NCBI GenBank assembly: GCA_027314645.1
Contig: DAHVAL010000018.1
Coordinates: 1 to 38,097 of the forward strand
Direction: 5' to 3'
Origin: Nitrospirota bacterium
GTDB taxonomy: Bacteria > Nitrospirota > Leptospirillia > Leptospirillales > Leptospirillaceae
Length of the DNA stretch: 38,097 nucleotides
The position numbers and the translations under genes were made by a program. The notes beneath the pieces are model-generated. The model was not told where the DNA came from, did no database searches, and worked only from the letters and a program-made list of their open reading frames with translations. Each line of letters begins with the position of its first letter. The first letter of the stretch is position 1. Positions 17,552 to 25,153 of this stretch are shown piece by piece.

Positions 17552-17580
17552 AAGGAGAGGGGGTCCCCCTCTCCTTCCTT
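17552..17580. terminator. perfect hairpin terminator between fumC and the ferredoxin gene
   Basis: AAGGAGAGGGGG (17552-17563) and CCCCCTCTCCTT (17565-17576) are perfect 12-bp arms separated by one base, so about ten pairs form around a small loop. Pyrimidines CCTT follow. It starts right after the fumC stop and lies between convergent genes, so it can serve both. Confidence 0.7.
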
Positions 17581-17595
17581 GGACGCAAGAACGGA

Positions 17596-17922
17596 TCATT
17601 CCCAGATCATGGAGGGAACCTTGAGACGTTCCACAGGCTTTCCTCCGACAAGGTGCTCCGATATGATGGTCGGAACATCTTCCGGCTTGACTCCACCGTA
17701 CATCACTCCGTCCGGGTAGATGATCATATTTGCACCCGTATCGCACGGCCCCAGGCAACCGGTATTGGTCACAGCAAAACGTCGTGAGAGTCCATCCATT
17801 TCAAGCTGCATGGCCATGGCCTGATAAACCTCCATAGCTCCCCGTTGCGCGCAGGAGCCCCGCGGATGACCGGGAGGGCGCGATTGGACGCAGATAAAGA
17901 CATGTTTTTCGGGCTTTGGCAT
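17596..17922 (-). CDS. thioredoxin-like [2Fe-2S] ferredoxin
   Basis: A 108-residue cytoplasmic [2Fe-2S] protein of the thioredoxin-fold ferredoxin family (Aquifex Fd1/NuoE-like type). The N-terminus MPKPEKHVFICVQSR is characteristic. Cluster ligands are Cys11, Cys24 (RGSCAQRG), Cys56 and Cys60 (TGCLGPCDTG). The C-terminal half has the usual YPDGVMYGGVKPEDVPTII. The ATG at 17922 has GAGGAG upstream. The minus frame is open far beyond this point, but only these residues match the family. It acts as a one-electron carrier; the partner is unknown. It is divergent from the P-type ATPase gene. Confidence 0.93.
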   Translation of the reverse strand: MPKPEKHVFICVQSRPPGHPRGSCAQRGAMEVYQAMAMQLEMDGLSRRFAVTNTGCLGPCDTGANMIIYPDGVMYGGVKPEDVPTIISEHLVGGKPVERLKVPSMIWE

Positions 17923-17986
17923 AGCATCTCCTCGCGGCAGAGTGTTCGTGTTAGTGCGTATGTGTGTGAAACGTAAAGATCCGGCA

Positions 17987-18015
17987 CGGACAGAATTCAT
18001 GCGGTTCCCTATCCT
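17987..18015 (+). promoter_or_regulatory. possible promoter of the P-type ATPase gene
   Basis: -35 CGGACA (17987-17992), a 17-base spacer and -10 TATCCT (18010-18015), about 36 bases before the ATPase ATG. Each element deviates from consensus, so this is tentative. Confidence 0.3.
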
Positions 18016-18051
18016 AACTGATCCCGGTCGTCCAAGACAAGCGAGGTCCCG

Positions 18052-20589
18052 ATGGAATGGAAGGGCCTGAGTTCTTCTTCCGCCCGCCGAATCCTCGAAG
18101 AAGAGGGGGAGAATCTTCTTCCCCATGAACGGGCCCGTTCCCCGCTTTCCCGGCTTCTCTCCCTTCTTTCCGAACCGATGCTTTTCATCCTCCTTGCGGG
18201 CGGGGCCCTCTATTTCCTTCTGGGAGACCGGACCGAAGGCCTGATTCTGCTCATGTTCGTCTTCGCGGTCCTCGGGATGGCCTTCATTCAGCGCGAGAAA
18301 TCGGAAAAAGCCCTCAATGCATTGAGAAAAATGGCCGTCCCGAGGACTAGGGTGATTCGTGACGGGAGACAGGTGACCATCTCCTCGCGGGAAGTGGTCC
18401 GCGGGGATGTATTGGTCCTCTCGGAAGGCGACAGGGTTCCCGCCGATGCGCGGCTCCTGGAAGGGCATCTGTTTGCGGACGAATCCATGCTGACCGGCGA
18501 ATCGGTGCCCGTTCTCAAGATCCCCGGAGCCGACGCGCTGCCGTTTGGAAGGCCGGGGGATCAGACGAGCCCGTTCGTCTTCGGGGGAACGACCCTCACG
18601 AAGGGGTCGGCCATTGCCCGGGTGGAGTTTACGGGAGACAAGTCCGCCGTTGGGCGGATCGGGCAATCCCTGGCAGGAGCGGGGGTCCGCCTTTCCCCGA
18701 TGGAGAGGGCCTCGGTCCGCTTCGTCAGAATGTTCTCGGTCGTCGGCATCGTTTTGTCCGCGGTGAACGTGGCCCTCTACAGGTTCGTCGCCCACCGGAC
18801 CCTTTTCGAAAGCCTACTGGGAGGGGTGGCACTGATCATGGCGCTCCTGCCGGAAGAAATCCCCGTCATCCTGACGATTTTCTTTTCGCTGGGAGCGCGA
18901 AGGCTGTCGGTCGTTGGAGTCCTTGCCAAGCGCCTTTCCGCCGTCGAGACATTGGGCTCCATCACCGTCCTCGCCGTGGACAAGACGGGAACCCTGACCG
19001 AAAATCGGATGGATCTCGTGGAAGTGGACGTGGAGGGGCGGATCTTCTCTCCGTTGGGCCGGGAGGCGCTTCCGGAGTCGTTCCACCGGTTGCTGGAATA
19101 CGCCATCCTGGCGACTCCGCCCTTGTCCCCGGACTCCATGGAACAGGCGCTTCTGAAATTCGGGGATACATATCTTCAAGGAACGGAGCACCTCCACAAG
19201 AATTGGAATGCCGTGAAGGTGTATGGGCTGGAACCTCCGATCCTCGCCATGGCCCGGGTCTTCGAGCCCCAGGACGGATCGCCCGCGTTATTCGCGACCA
19301 AGGGATCTCCTGAATCGATCCTCGACCTCTGCCATGTCTCTTCCGAAGAGGCCGCTACCGTCGGGGCCCGTGTCACGCGCATGGCGACCCGGGGATACAG
19401 GGTCCTGGGGGTCGCATATTCCCATTTTTCGTCACGGGAATTTCCGGACCGGCTTCACGATGTCCCGTTTTCTTTTGCGGGCCTGCTGGCTTTCCAGGAC
19501 CGCCCTCGTCCGGAGGTCAGGGAGGCCATAGGGGAGTGCCGCAGGGCGGGAATCCGGGTGATCATGATGACGGGAGACCATCCGGTGACCGCCAAGGCGA
19601 TCGCCCGCGAGGTCGGGATTCTTGACGCGGAAGTCATCACCGGGGCCGACCTTGAATCCATGGGCAGTCCTCTTCTCGACCGCCTCGGATCGGCGTCGGT
19701 ATGCGCCAGGCTTGCTCCGGAACAGAAGCTTCGTCTTGTCCAGGCTCTGAAAGAGGGCGGCGAGTGCGTCGCGATGACCGGGGACGGGGTGAACGATGCT
19801 CCTGCGCTGAAGGCCGCCCACGTGGGGGTGGCGATGGGCTTGAAAGGAACCGATACCGCGCGCGAGTCGGCGGCATTGGTCCTACTTCGGGACAGTTTCC
19901 TCGATCTTGTCCATGCGATCCGGATCGGACGCACGATCGCCGATAACATCCGCTCCGCCGTCCGCTTCGCGGTGTCCGTCCACGTTCCGCTGGTTGTGAT
20001 CGGGCTCCTGACGGTGCTCACAGGAGGGCCGATCTTTCTGACCCCTGTGGATATCGTCCTCCTGCAATTCATCATCGATCCGGCCTGTTCTCTCCTCTAT
20101 GAGGCGGAACCGGCGAGAAAGGAAATCATGGATGAACCGCCACGGCCCTCCGCCTGGACCCCCTTCACCTGGAGCTCTTTGAAGGGAGGCATATGGCAAG
20201 GGGCGGGCGTGAGCGTCATTTTTTCCATCGGGTTTCTTTTTCTTCGCACGTTTCATTGGCCCCAGGAAGTCCTGCGGACCATCTTGTTCGGAGCCCTCGT
20301 TCCGTCGATCCTCATCCTGATTCTTTCGAACCGGAATAAAGGGGTGGCAAAAACGGGAAGGATGTGGTCGGAAAATCCGGTCGCCCTTCGTCTCTTCCTG
20401 GCCGTTCCGATCTTTCTCCTTCTTCTCTATATCGTTCCCTTTTTTCGAAAAAGCCTCGAATGGACCCTTCTGAAAAGCCCCGGCCAGGTCATGGCGATGG
20501 CCGGTCTCATCGGCATCAGCGCCCTTTTTCTTTGGGCCATGAGGAAGGGACCCGGTTCCTCGGGCCGTGACGCCCTTTGGTCGGGATAA
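18052..20589 (+). CDS. P-type cation-transporting ATPase (PEEIP subgroup of P2-like)
   Basis: An 845-residue P-type ATPase with all core motifs: actuator TGES (148-151), phosphorylation site DKTGTLTEN (Asp310), nucleotide motif KGSPE (417-421), FQDRPRP, and hinge TGDGVNDAP (576-584). TM4 has LLPEEIPVILT where Ca pumps have PEGLP. TM6 has LQFIIDPACSLLYEAEP in place of the Ca-pump site NLVTDGLPA. This pairing defines a subgroup of bacterial P2-like ATPases whose ion is not established. The N-terminal cation ATPase domain is short and there is no heavy-metal-binding CxxC domain, so it is not a Cu/Zn P1B pump. About ten membrane helices. ATG at 18052 after GCGAGG. A single gene, divergent from the ferredoxin. 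Confidence 0.95.
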   Translation: MEWKGLSSSSARRILEEEGENLLPHERARSPLSRLLSLLSEPMLFILLAGGALYFLLGDRTEGLILLMFVFAVLGMAFIQREKSEKALNALRKMAVPRTRVIRDGRQVTISSREVVRGDVLVLSEGDRVPADARLLEGHLFADESMLTGESVPVLKIPGADALPFGRPGDQTSPFVFGGTTLTKGSAIARVEFTGDKSAVGRIGQSLAGAGVRLSPMERASVRFVRMFSVVGIVLSAVNVALYRFVAHRTLFESLLGGVALIMALLPEEIPVILTIFFSLGARRLSVVGVLAKRLSAVETLGSITVLAVDKTGTLTENRMDLVEVDVEGRIFSPLGREALPESFHRLLEYAILATPPLSPDSMEQALLKFGDTYLQGTEHLHKNWNAVKVYGLEPPILAMARVFEPQDGSPALFATKGSPESILDLCHVSSEEAATVGARVTRMATRGYRVLGVAYSHFSSREFPDRLHDVPFSFAGLLAFQDRPRPEVREAIGECRRAGIRVIMMTGDHPVTAKAIAREVGILDAEVITGADLESMGSPLLDRLGSASVCARLAPEQKLRLVQALKEGGECVAMTGDGVNDAPALKAAHVGVAMGLKGTDTARESAALVLLRDSFLDLVHAIRIGRTIADNIRSAVRFAVSVHVPLVVIGLLTVLTGGPIFLTPVDIVLLQFIIDPACSLLYEAEPARKEIMDEPPRPSAWTPFTWSSLKGGIWQGAGVSVIFSIGFLFLRTFHWPQEVLRTILFGALVPSILILILSNRNKGVAKTGRMWSENPVALRLFLAVPIFLLLLYIVPFFRKSLEWTLLKSPGQVMAMAGLIGISALFLWAMRKGPGSSGRDALWSG

Positions 20590-20638
20590 GGGGTGGTTTT
20601 TTTGGAAGAAAAGGGCGGGAATCCTGTCTGGGTCAAGG

Positions 20639-20668
20639 TGGACAGGGTTCTGAAAAGTATGCTAGGAT
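20639..20668 (+). promoter_or_regulatory. probable tRNA-Gln promoter
   Basis: -35 TGGACA (20639-20644), an 18-base spacer and -10 TAGGAT (20663-20668), placing the start about 20 bases before the tRNA. Confidence 0.4.
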
Positions 20669-20694
20669 GCATCCTTGTTTATTTCACCCGATGC

Positions 20695-20768
20695 TGGGGG
20701 ATCGTCTAATGGCAGGACGACAGTCTCTGGATCTGTCTATCTAGGTTCGACCCCTAGTCCCCCAGCCA
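20695..20768 (+). tRNA. tRNA-Gln (anticodon CUG)
   Basis: A 74-base tRNA with encoded CCA. Acceptor TGGGGGA pairs with TCCCCCA, anticodon loop CTCTGGA gives anticodon CTG, and T-arm CTAGG-TTCGACC-CCTAG is perfect. The T1-A72 pair is typical of tRNA-Gln. The anticodon stem ACAGT/TCTGT has a T-T mismatch at 31-39, an imperfection worth noting. The AT-rich island begins about 190 bases downstream. Confidence 0.95.
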
Positions 20769-20789
20769 ATTTCTTGCCCCCCTTTCCGC

Positions 20790-20815
20790 GGATTTTCCAA
20801 AAATCCTTCGAAATT
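20790..20815 (+). terminator. possible tRNA-Gln terminator
   Basis: GGATTTT (20790-20796) pairs with AAAATCC (20800-20806) around a 3-base loop, followed by a T-rich run ending TTTTT near 20814-20818. The stem is A/T-rich and weak. Confidence 0.35.
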
Positions 20816-21055
20816 TTTCCTTCCTTCCACCAGATTCTCAATGGGTCCGGGTTCGCGAGCAGAATTCAGAGCAGGACGCGGCCTGATGTTCCCTGGCCTT
20901 CTCGTTGTTCATGGCTTTCTGGGTGACTTCCCCCCCCGGGTCCCCCCTTCAGAGGCTCATAACCACAATTATCAATAAAATTATAAAATAAAACAGTTTA
21001 TATTTTAAAAACATATTCATCCATTAAAATTAAAAAAACGATAAAAATAAAAAAT

Positions 21056-21089
21056 TTAAATGAACGAAAATATAATATAGTTCATTTAA
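21056..21089. repeat. perfect 10-bp inverted repeat in the AT-rich island (candidate operator)
   Basis: TTAAATGAAC (21056-21065) and GTTCATTTAA (21080-21089) are exact reverse complements separated by 14 A/T-rich bases. The right arm ends two bases before the -35 of the consensus promoter. The half-site spacing is about two helical turns centre to centre (24 bp), which fits a dimeric regulator or a cruciform/hairpin. Confidence 0.6.
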
Positions 21090-21091
21090 TA

Positions 21092-21119
21092 TTGACAATT
21101 TACTATCATATGATATAAT
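21092..21119 (+). promoter_or_regulatory. full-consensus sigma-70 promoter
   Basis: -35 TTGACA (21092-21097) and -10 TATAAT (21114-21119) are both perfect consensus with a 16-base spacer and a TG-A extension just before the -10. The predicted start is near 21126. Both elements are inside the AT-rich island and point at the small ORF and lipoprotein downstream. Confidence 0.75.
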
Positions 21120-21211
21120 GCGATCTAACTATATATTCTACTTTAAAAAAACAAATAATTAAATATTTAAATATAAGATACTAAATTAATGGTTTTGTTC
21201 GAAAAGTTCTC

Positions 21212-21433
21212 TTGGTTCTTCGCGCGGAATCTCGTTGGCAACGATCCGTGGAAGGGCTTTCATCCGCTGTGGAAATCGGAGCGCGGGGACGGGAATCCGG
21301 CGCCAGGATCCGATTCATTCTCATTTCCGGTAAAGCGGGAGCGCGCCGGGTCGAAGGGGACGTTGAGGTTATTGTGGGGGGGCGACGCATTGTCGTCCCG
21401 AACGGGCTAACCCTTAGAGGATCTGTTCAATGA
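21212..21433 (+). CDS. small protein coupled to the downstream lipoprotein, possibly 5'-truncated
   Basis: A 73-residue frame starting at a TTG; it is open back to 21185, just inside the AT-rich island. Its TGA overlaps the lipoprotein ATG by four bases (ATGA at 21430-21433), the pattern of coupled genes. The C-terminal half alternates hydrophobic and polar residues like a beta sheet (VEGDVEVIVGGRRIVVPNG), which looks protein-like. There is no good ribosome site or ATG. Two readings fit: a genuine short gene, or the tail of a longer gene whose 5' end was replaced by the AT-rich island. An overlapping frame from ATG 21189 also exists but looks less protein-like. Confidence 0.4.
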   Translation: MVLRAESRWQRSVEGLSSAVEIGARGRESGARIRFILISGKAGARRVEGDVEVIVGGRRIVVPNGLTLRGSVQ

Positions 21434-22530
21434 ACGTCAAAACTCAAAAGAGGTGGAATCTGCGATCAACCATCTTGTGGAGCGGGCTCCTTGTTGTCGG
21501 GGTCCTCGCGGGATGTACCGCGCCTCCCCCCAAAAATGTATCAAGGACATCGTCTTCGGCAGAGGAACGCATGTCCGGTGGGGAACGGCAGAAATCGGTC
21601 CAGCTTATGGAAAACCTCAAGGCGGAGTATAAGAGCCCGAAGTATATGAAGGCGTGGTCCTGCCGTTCGGAGCGCGAAGCTCTCCGTGAACTGGTGATGG
21701 AGCTTTCGGCCTCCATCGACATGTCGAGCCTCTTGCTCTCCACGCGAAAAGACCTGGAAGTCACCCGTCGGCACGTGTCCAAGGTCAGCACGGAGTCCGT
21801 GGAAGGCTTGAAAGGATTGATCCTCCGGAAGGACGGGCCCTGCACATTCGTCGCCATCAACCTGAAAAACGCCAGGGACTACTACAAAGAGTCGGCAAAG
21901 ATCAAGGAGCAGGATGCCTCGTTGCTTCTCGCCTCCCTCGATCAGGGCCCCAGTTCCCTCACCAGGTTCCGGGCGGCGGAGAAGCTCGCAGGACTCTTAA
22001 AGAAGATTCGGAAGGAATGCGTGGCCCTGGAGCTTCTCGGAGGGTTCCCCCACCCGATGAGGATCAGCGAATCCAGCCTCAGGAGAATGAAGGAAGCGCT
22101 GTCTTTTCAAGTCGAATCAAAGGAGGAACTCGGATATGATACCCCCTCCGCGGTCCTCCGGTACCGTGAGGATTCCAAGGATGAAGAGGTCATCTCCCAC
22201 TATCTGACCAGGCAGGGATACACGGTCGTGAATCCGCTTGGGGATCCGGCGTTTCTTGTCCGTGTGGTGATCCGGAAGGTCGTTCTTCCCCCCAGATTAT
22301 GGTCCAGGGAGAAAAGTGTTGTTTTTTCCGTCGAGGCGATGCTCGTAGACCGAAAGTCCGGAAAGGTTCTCCGGAAGAAGAAGGTCGAAAACGAGGTGGC
22401 CGACGCCGATATCGGACCGGTCAATGCGCCTTATGCGGATACGGGAGCCACAGATTCCTTGATCGAGGACCTCCTCGCCTCCCTCAAGGATTCATCCTCC
22501 GAGGCCCAGAGAGACTCGGATCAATTCTAG
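21430..22530 (+). CDS. two-domain lipoprotein (LPP20/LpoB-like folds suspected)
   Basis: A 366-residue lipoprotein with ATG after AGAGGA at eight bases. Lipobox VLAGC (Cys29) is followed by a Pro/Ser linker. Residues about 70-165 (REALRELVMELSASIDMSS ... VSTESVEGLKGL ... FVAINLKNARDYY) resemble the LPP20-type domain of outer-membrane lipoproteins. Residues about 235-355 (VISHYLTRQGYTVVN, VVFSVEAMLVDRKSGKVL, ending in a helix) resemble the helper domain seen in CsgG/LpoB-like proteins. These are pattern impressions, not confirmed hits. It is convergent with a bifunctional penicillin-binding protein gene, so a role as envelope or peptidoglycan-synthesis helper is conceivable. It is expressed from the AT-rich-island promoter. 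Confidence 0.83.
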   Translation: MNVKTQKRWNLRSTILWSGLLVVGVLAGCTAPPPKNVSRTSSSAEERMSGGERQKSVQLMENLKAEYKSPKYMKAWSCRSEREALRELVMELSASIDMSSLLLSTRKDLEVTRRHVSKVSTESVEGLKGLILRKDGPCTFVAINLKNARDYYKESAKIKEQDASLLLASLDQGPSSLTRFRAAEKLAGLLKKIRKECVALELLGGFPHPMRISESSLRRMKEALSFQVESKEELGYDTPSAVLRYREDSKDEEVISHYLTRQGYTVVNPLGDPAFLVRVVIRKVVLPPRLWSREKSVVFSVEAMLVDRKSGKVLRKKKVENEVADADIGPVNAPYADTGATDSLIEDLLASLKDSSSEAQRDSDQF

Positions 22531-22783
22531 GGAACAGGATGCCCTGCGTTCGTTCATGAACGTGAAAGGCGTTTTGCTCACACCGCGCGATTTCCCTTGA
22601 GGTTCGAGTCCCTGTCTTCACACATCATTCGACTCCCCCTGAGCGCTCTTCTTTGGATGCGCGCGGCTCCTCCTCTGCACCATGCCCCGGTCGGGGCAAG
22701 TCCTCTCTTGGGGATTCCTTTTCCCGCCGCTTTACTCCGTGCGATTTTCTATTCCCGTCCCGAGCGCTTCCTCTCCGGCTCGA

Positions 22784-24772
22784 TCAGAAATATTGTCTGA
22801 AAAAATGAAGAATCGGATTTTCCGGAGACTGCGGCATGGTTTTCGTGCAGCTTTCCGAGGGCTCGGTTCCTGCCAGGAAGGGGAGCACAAGCGACGGACC
22901 GCAGGAAGGATCTCCCCTGAGGCCTGTTTTCTCGTCGACCGATGTCATCATGATTTCGGCGGGTGGGGAAGGAGGGGACGGAAAGGTGCCTCCTTGCCAG
23001 GTCAAGAGGGATGAGACGAGGGGGAGGGCGAGCTGGGACCCGAAGCGAAAGGTGGGAGTGTCATCGTCAAATCCGACCCATGCCAGGACAACCTCCTGGG
23101 AAGAAAGGGCCACGAACCAGGCGTCCCGTCCCTGGTTGGCCGTTCCGGTTTTAGCCGCCCACGCCTCCCGTCCGGGAGTCGTGTTCATGAACACGGAGGC
23201 GGTCCCTTCCTCCACGACCAGATGGAGTCCGCTCCATAGAAGGAAAACGGCCTCCGGGGAGAACAGACGTTCGGGCATGGCCATGCCCATTTCATTCGGG
23301 GGGGAGAGGAGGGTGGGGGTCACCGCAAACCCTCCGTTTGCAATGCGGCTGTAGGCCGTTGCCATCTGCAGAGGGGTTTCGGCGACCACCCCCAGGGGAT
23401 AGGACATGGGAACCCGCGTTGGTCCAGGGGTATCGAGACCCAGCTTTCTCGCCGTATCCACCATGGATTGTTTGTCCAGGGATTCGGTCAGGTGAAGAAC
23501 CGGGAGGTTCATCGAACGGGCGAGAGCCTTGTAGAGGAGGACGGTCTTTTCCGAATCATATTCGTTGTTCTTCGGGGTCCATCGCTTGCGGCCGAGGAAC
23601 AGATGGAGAGGGGTATTGGGAAGCGCGGTCGCCAGAGTGGCCTTGGGGGGAGAGGACCCTTGGGGAGAGAGGGCGGTCAGATAGGGAACGATCTTGAATA
23701 AAGAGGCCGGTTGCCGCCGTGACCGGGTGGCCCGATCAAGCGGGGAAGAGGCAAAATCCCGCCCCCCGACCAAGGCTCGAATTTCCCCTGTCCGTGGATT
23801 CATGACGACCAGGGCTGCCTGGAGAGAATCGGGGTGGGAACGGCGAATCTTGGGGGGAAGATAGCCCTCGAGCCTCTTGAGGATCGCCGGAACGATCCGG
23901 TCGGCCTGTTCCTGAAGAAGCGGATCCATCGTTGTCTGAAAAGAGGATGGGACGGCCGGGCGGATGATTTGGCGCTCCTGCCGGGCGAGGTCGTCCAGAA
24001 AATAGGGGCCGATGGGATGAAAGAGGCCTTTGGGTTCGATCAATCCCAGTGGCTGTTTCATCAGGAGTGACCATTGTTTTTGATTCAGAATCCGATGACG
24101 GTATAATAACGTCAGGATACGGTCTCGAAGGCGCTTGGTTCGTCGGGGGTGAAGAAAAGGGGAATAATACGTGGGCGCCCGGTTAAGGGCTTCAAGGGTC
24201 GCGGCTTCCTTCCATCCAAGGTCCCTTGCATGCCGCCCGAAGTAGCGAAGCGAAGCGGCTTCGACCCCGATGATCCTCTCTGTTCCGAATCCTCCAAGAT
24301 CAATATTATTCAAATATAATTCGAAAATTTCCTGTGGGGTGAGAATGGAGGCCATTCGAACGGCGAAGATGGCTTCCTCGAATTTTCTTCCCAGGGATTT
24401 TCTCCGGTTTAAAAACAGGATTTTCACCACCTGCTGCGTGATGGTGCTCCCCCCTTCCTTGAACCGATGCGCCTGGATGTCCCGGAAAAAGGCCCGGCCG
24501 ATTCCCCGGAGGTCGAGGGCGGGAGAACTGAAAAATCGGCTGTCTTCGGACAGAAGGAAGGCGGTCCTGATCTCCTGGGAGATTTGATCGTACGGAACAG
24601 GGCGGTATTCGATCATGGTTCCGTCCAGGATCGATCCGAGAAAGAGGGGAGGGAGCGTGAAGTCCGGGGTGAAGACCCGGGACGTGTCGTTGTCGATTTG
24701 GATGAGCGCCTCGATACGATTGTCCGGTCCCCAGGAAATTTCCACCGCCTTGTGATCGTCTAAGGGGGACAT
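22784..24772 (-). CDS. PBP1b-like bifunctional penicillin-binding protein, main frame (transglycosylase + transpeptidase)
   Basis: A 662-residue frame holding both enzymatic domains of a class A PBP, which polymerises and cross-links peptidoglycan. The GT51 transglycosylase has LLSEDSRFF (Glu76) and KEGGSTITQQVVK (105-117). The transpeptidase has SLFK (Ser357, Lys360), SMN (420-422) and KTGT (541-544). Family proteins also need a cytoplasmic tail, a membrane anchor and, in PBP1b, a UB2H-like region. These are encoded just upstream in another frame (24801-25103), so one frameshift splits the gene. The ATG at 24772 has no ribosome site, which supports one original gene from 25103 to 22784. As sequenced, this part alone would lack a membrane anchor. 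Confidence 0.92.
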   Translation of the reverse strand: MSPLDDHKAVEISWGPDNRIEALIQIDNDTSRVFTPDFTLPPLFLGSILDGTMIEYRPVPYDQISQEIRTAFLLSEDSRFFSSPALDLRGIGRAFFRDIQAHRFKEGGSTITQQVVKILFLNRRKSLGRKFEEAIFAVRMASILTPQEIFELYLNNIDLGGFGTERIIGVEAASLRYFGRHARDLGWKEAATLEALNRAPTYYSPFLHPRRTKRLRDRILTLLYRHRILNQKQWSLLMKQPLGLIEPKGLFHPIGPYFLDDLARQERQIIRPAVPSSFQTTMDPLLQEQADRIVPAILKRLEGYLPPKIRRSHPDSLQAALVVMNPRTGEIRALVGGRDFASSPLDRATRSRRQPASLFKIVPYLTALSPQGSSPPKATLATALPNTPLHLFLGRKRWTPKNNEYDSEKTVLLYKALARSMNLPVLHLTESLDKQSMVDTARKLGLDTPGPTRVPMSYPLGVVAETPLQMATAYSRIANGGFAVTPTLLSPPNEMGMAMPERLFSPEAVFLLWSGLHLVVEEGTASVFMNTTPGREAWAAKTGTANQGRDAWFVALSSQEVVLAWVGFDDDTPTFRFGSQLALPLVSSLLTWQGGTFPSPPSPPAEIMMTSVDEKTGLRGDPSCGPSLVLPFLAGTEPSESCTKTMPQSPENPILHFFRQYF

Positions 24773-24800
24773 GGATGGTTTGGGTGGTTTTTTGGAGGGT

Positions 24801-25103
24801 GGGGGGGGCGGGAATCATCCCTCCTTCTCGGGCGAGGGAAAGATAATGCCAGACCCGAAAGAGCGGGATCGGCTCCCCCGACCGGAGCGTCAGGGGACGG
24901 GAATAGACGGGAATGGCCCGGGCTCCCCGGATCTCCTCCACGCGGGTTCGAATCTTTTTGTCGATCCAGGCGACGGACCCAATCAAGGTGATGAAAACGA
25001 TGAAGAGGCTCACCACGATGAGCCACAAAAGCCGCATTCCGGGCCTGCGCTTGGGGCGGTTTTTTGAAGGCCGAGGAGAAGGAGCAGGATTATTTTGGTT
25101 CAT
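24801..25103 (-). pseudogene. N-terminal part of the split PBP1b-like gene (frameshifted)
   Basis: About 100 residues: a basic, Pro-rich cytoplasmic tail (KNRPKRRPGMR), one membrane helix (about 24-45, LLWLIVVSLFIVFITLIGS), and the start of a PBP1b-type ectodomain (RVEEIRGARAIPVYSRPLTL). The frame then passes a run of eight C on this strand (G at 24801-24808) and continues as Arg/Pro/His-rich nonsense to 24306. Removing one C joins it to the main frame through a Pro/Lys linker. This could be a true mutation, a phase-variable tract or a sequencing error. The ATG at 25103 has only a weak upstream AGGA, far away. Confidence 0.75.
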
Positions 25104-25153
25104 ATCTTTTTGAAATTGATCCTTTGTTATCCCCTGAGGGGAAAGGGAGGCCC

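Larger units (their letters stand above)
20957..21190. other. AT-rich island with sharp edges
   Basis: Bases 21001-21180 contain about 25 G or C in 180 by hand count (14%), against well over 50% on both sides. The change is abrupt near 20957 and 21190. The island contains a perfect inverted repeat, a consensus promoter and a 12-bp palindrome TTAAATATTTAA (21159-21170). No coding frame of note is seen inside. The preceding stretch 20816-20956 holds nothing I can identify. It may be a foreign insertion, a remnant of a mobile element, or an intrinsically bent regulatory region. Confidence 0.85.

Noticed and set aside
17923-18795. Extension of the ferredoxin frame to 399 codons
   Set aside because: The extra part is antisense to the P-type ATPase and the intergenic region, and the true start has a strong ribosome site.
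20769-21190. Integrated element using tRNA-Gln as attachment site
   Set aside because: I found no duplicate of the tRNA 3' end (CCCCTAGTCCCCCAGCCA) downstream and no integrase gene; the AT-rich island is kept as an unexplained feature.
22596-22625. tRNA T-arm-like sequence (GGTTCGAGTCC)
   Set aside because: The T-stem does not pair and there is no acceptor, D or anticodon arm nearby.
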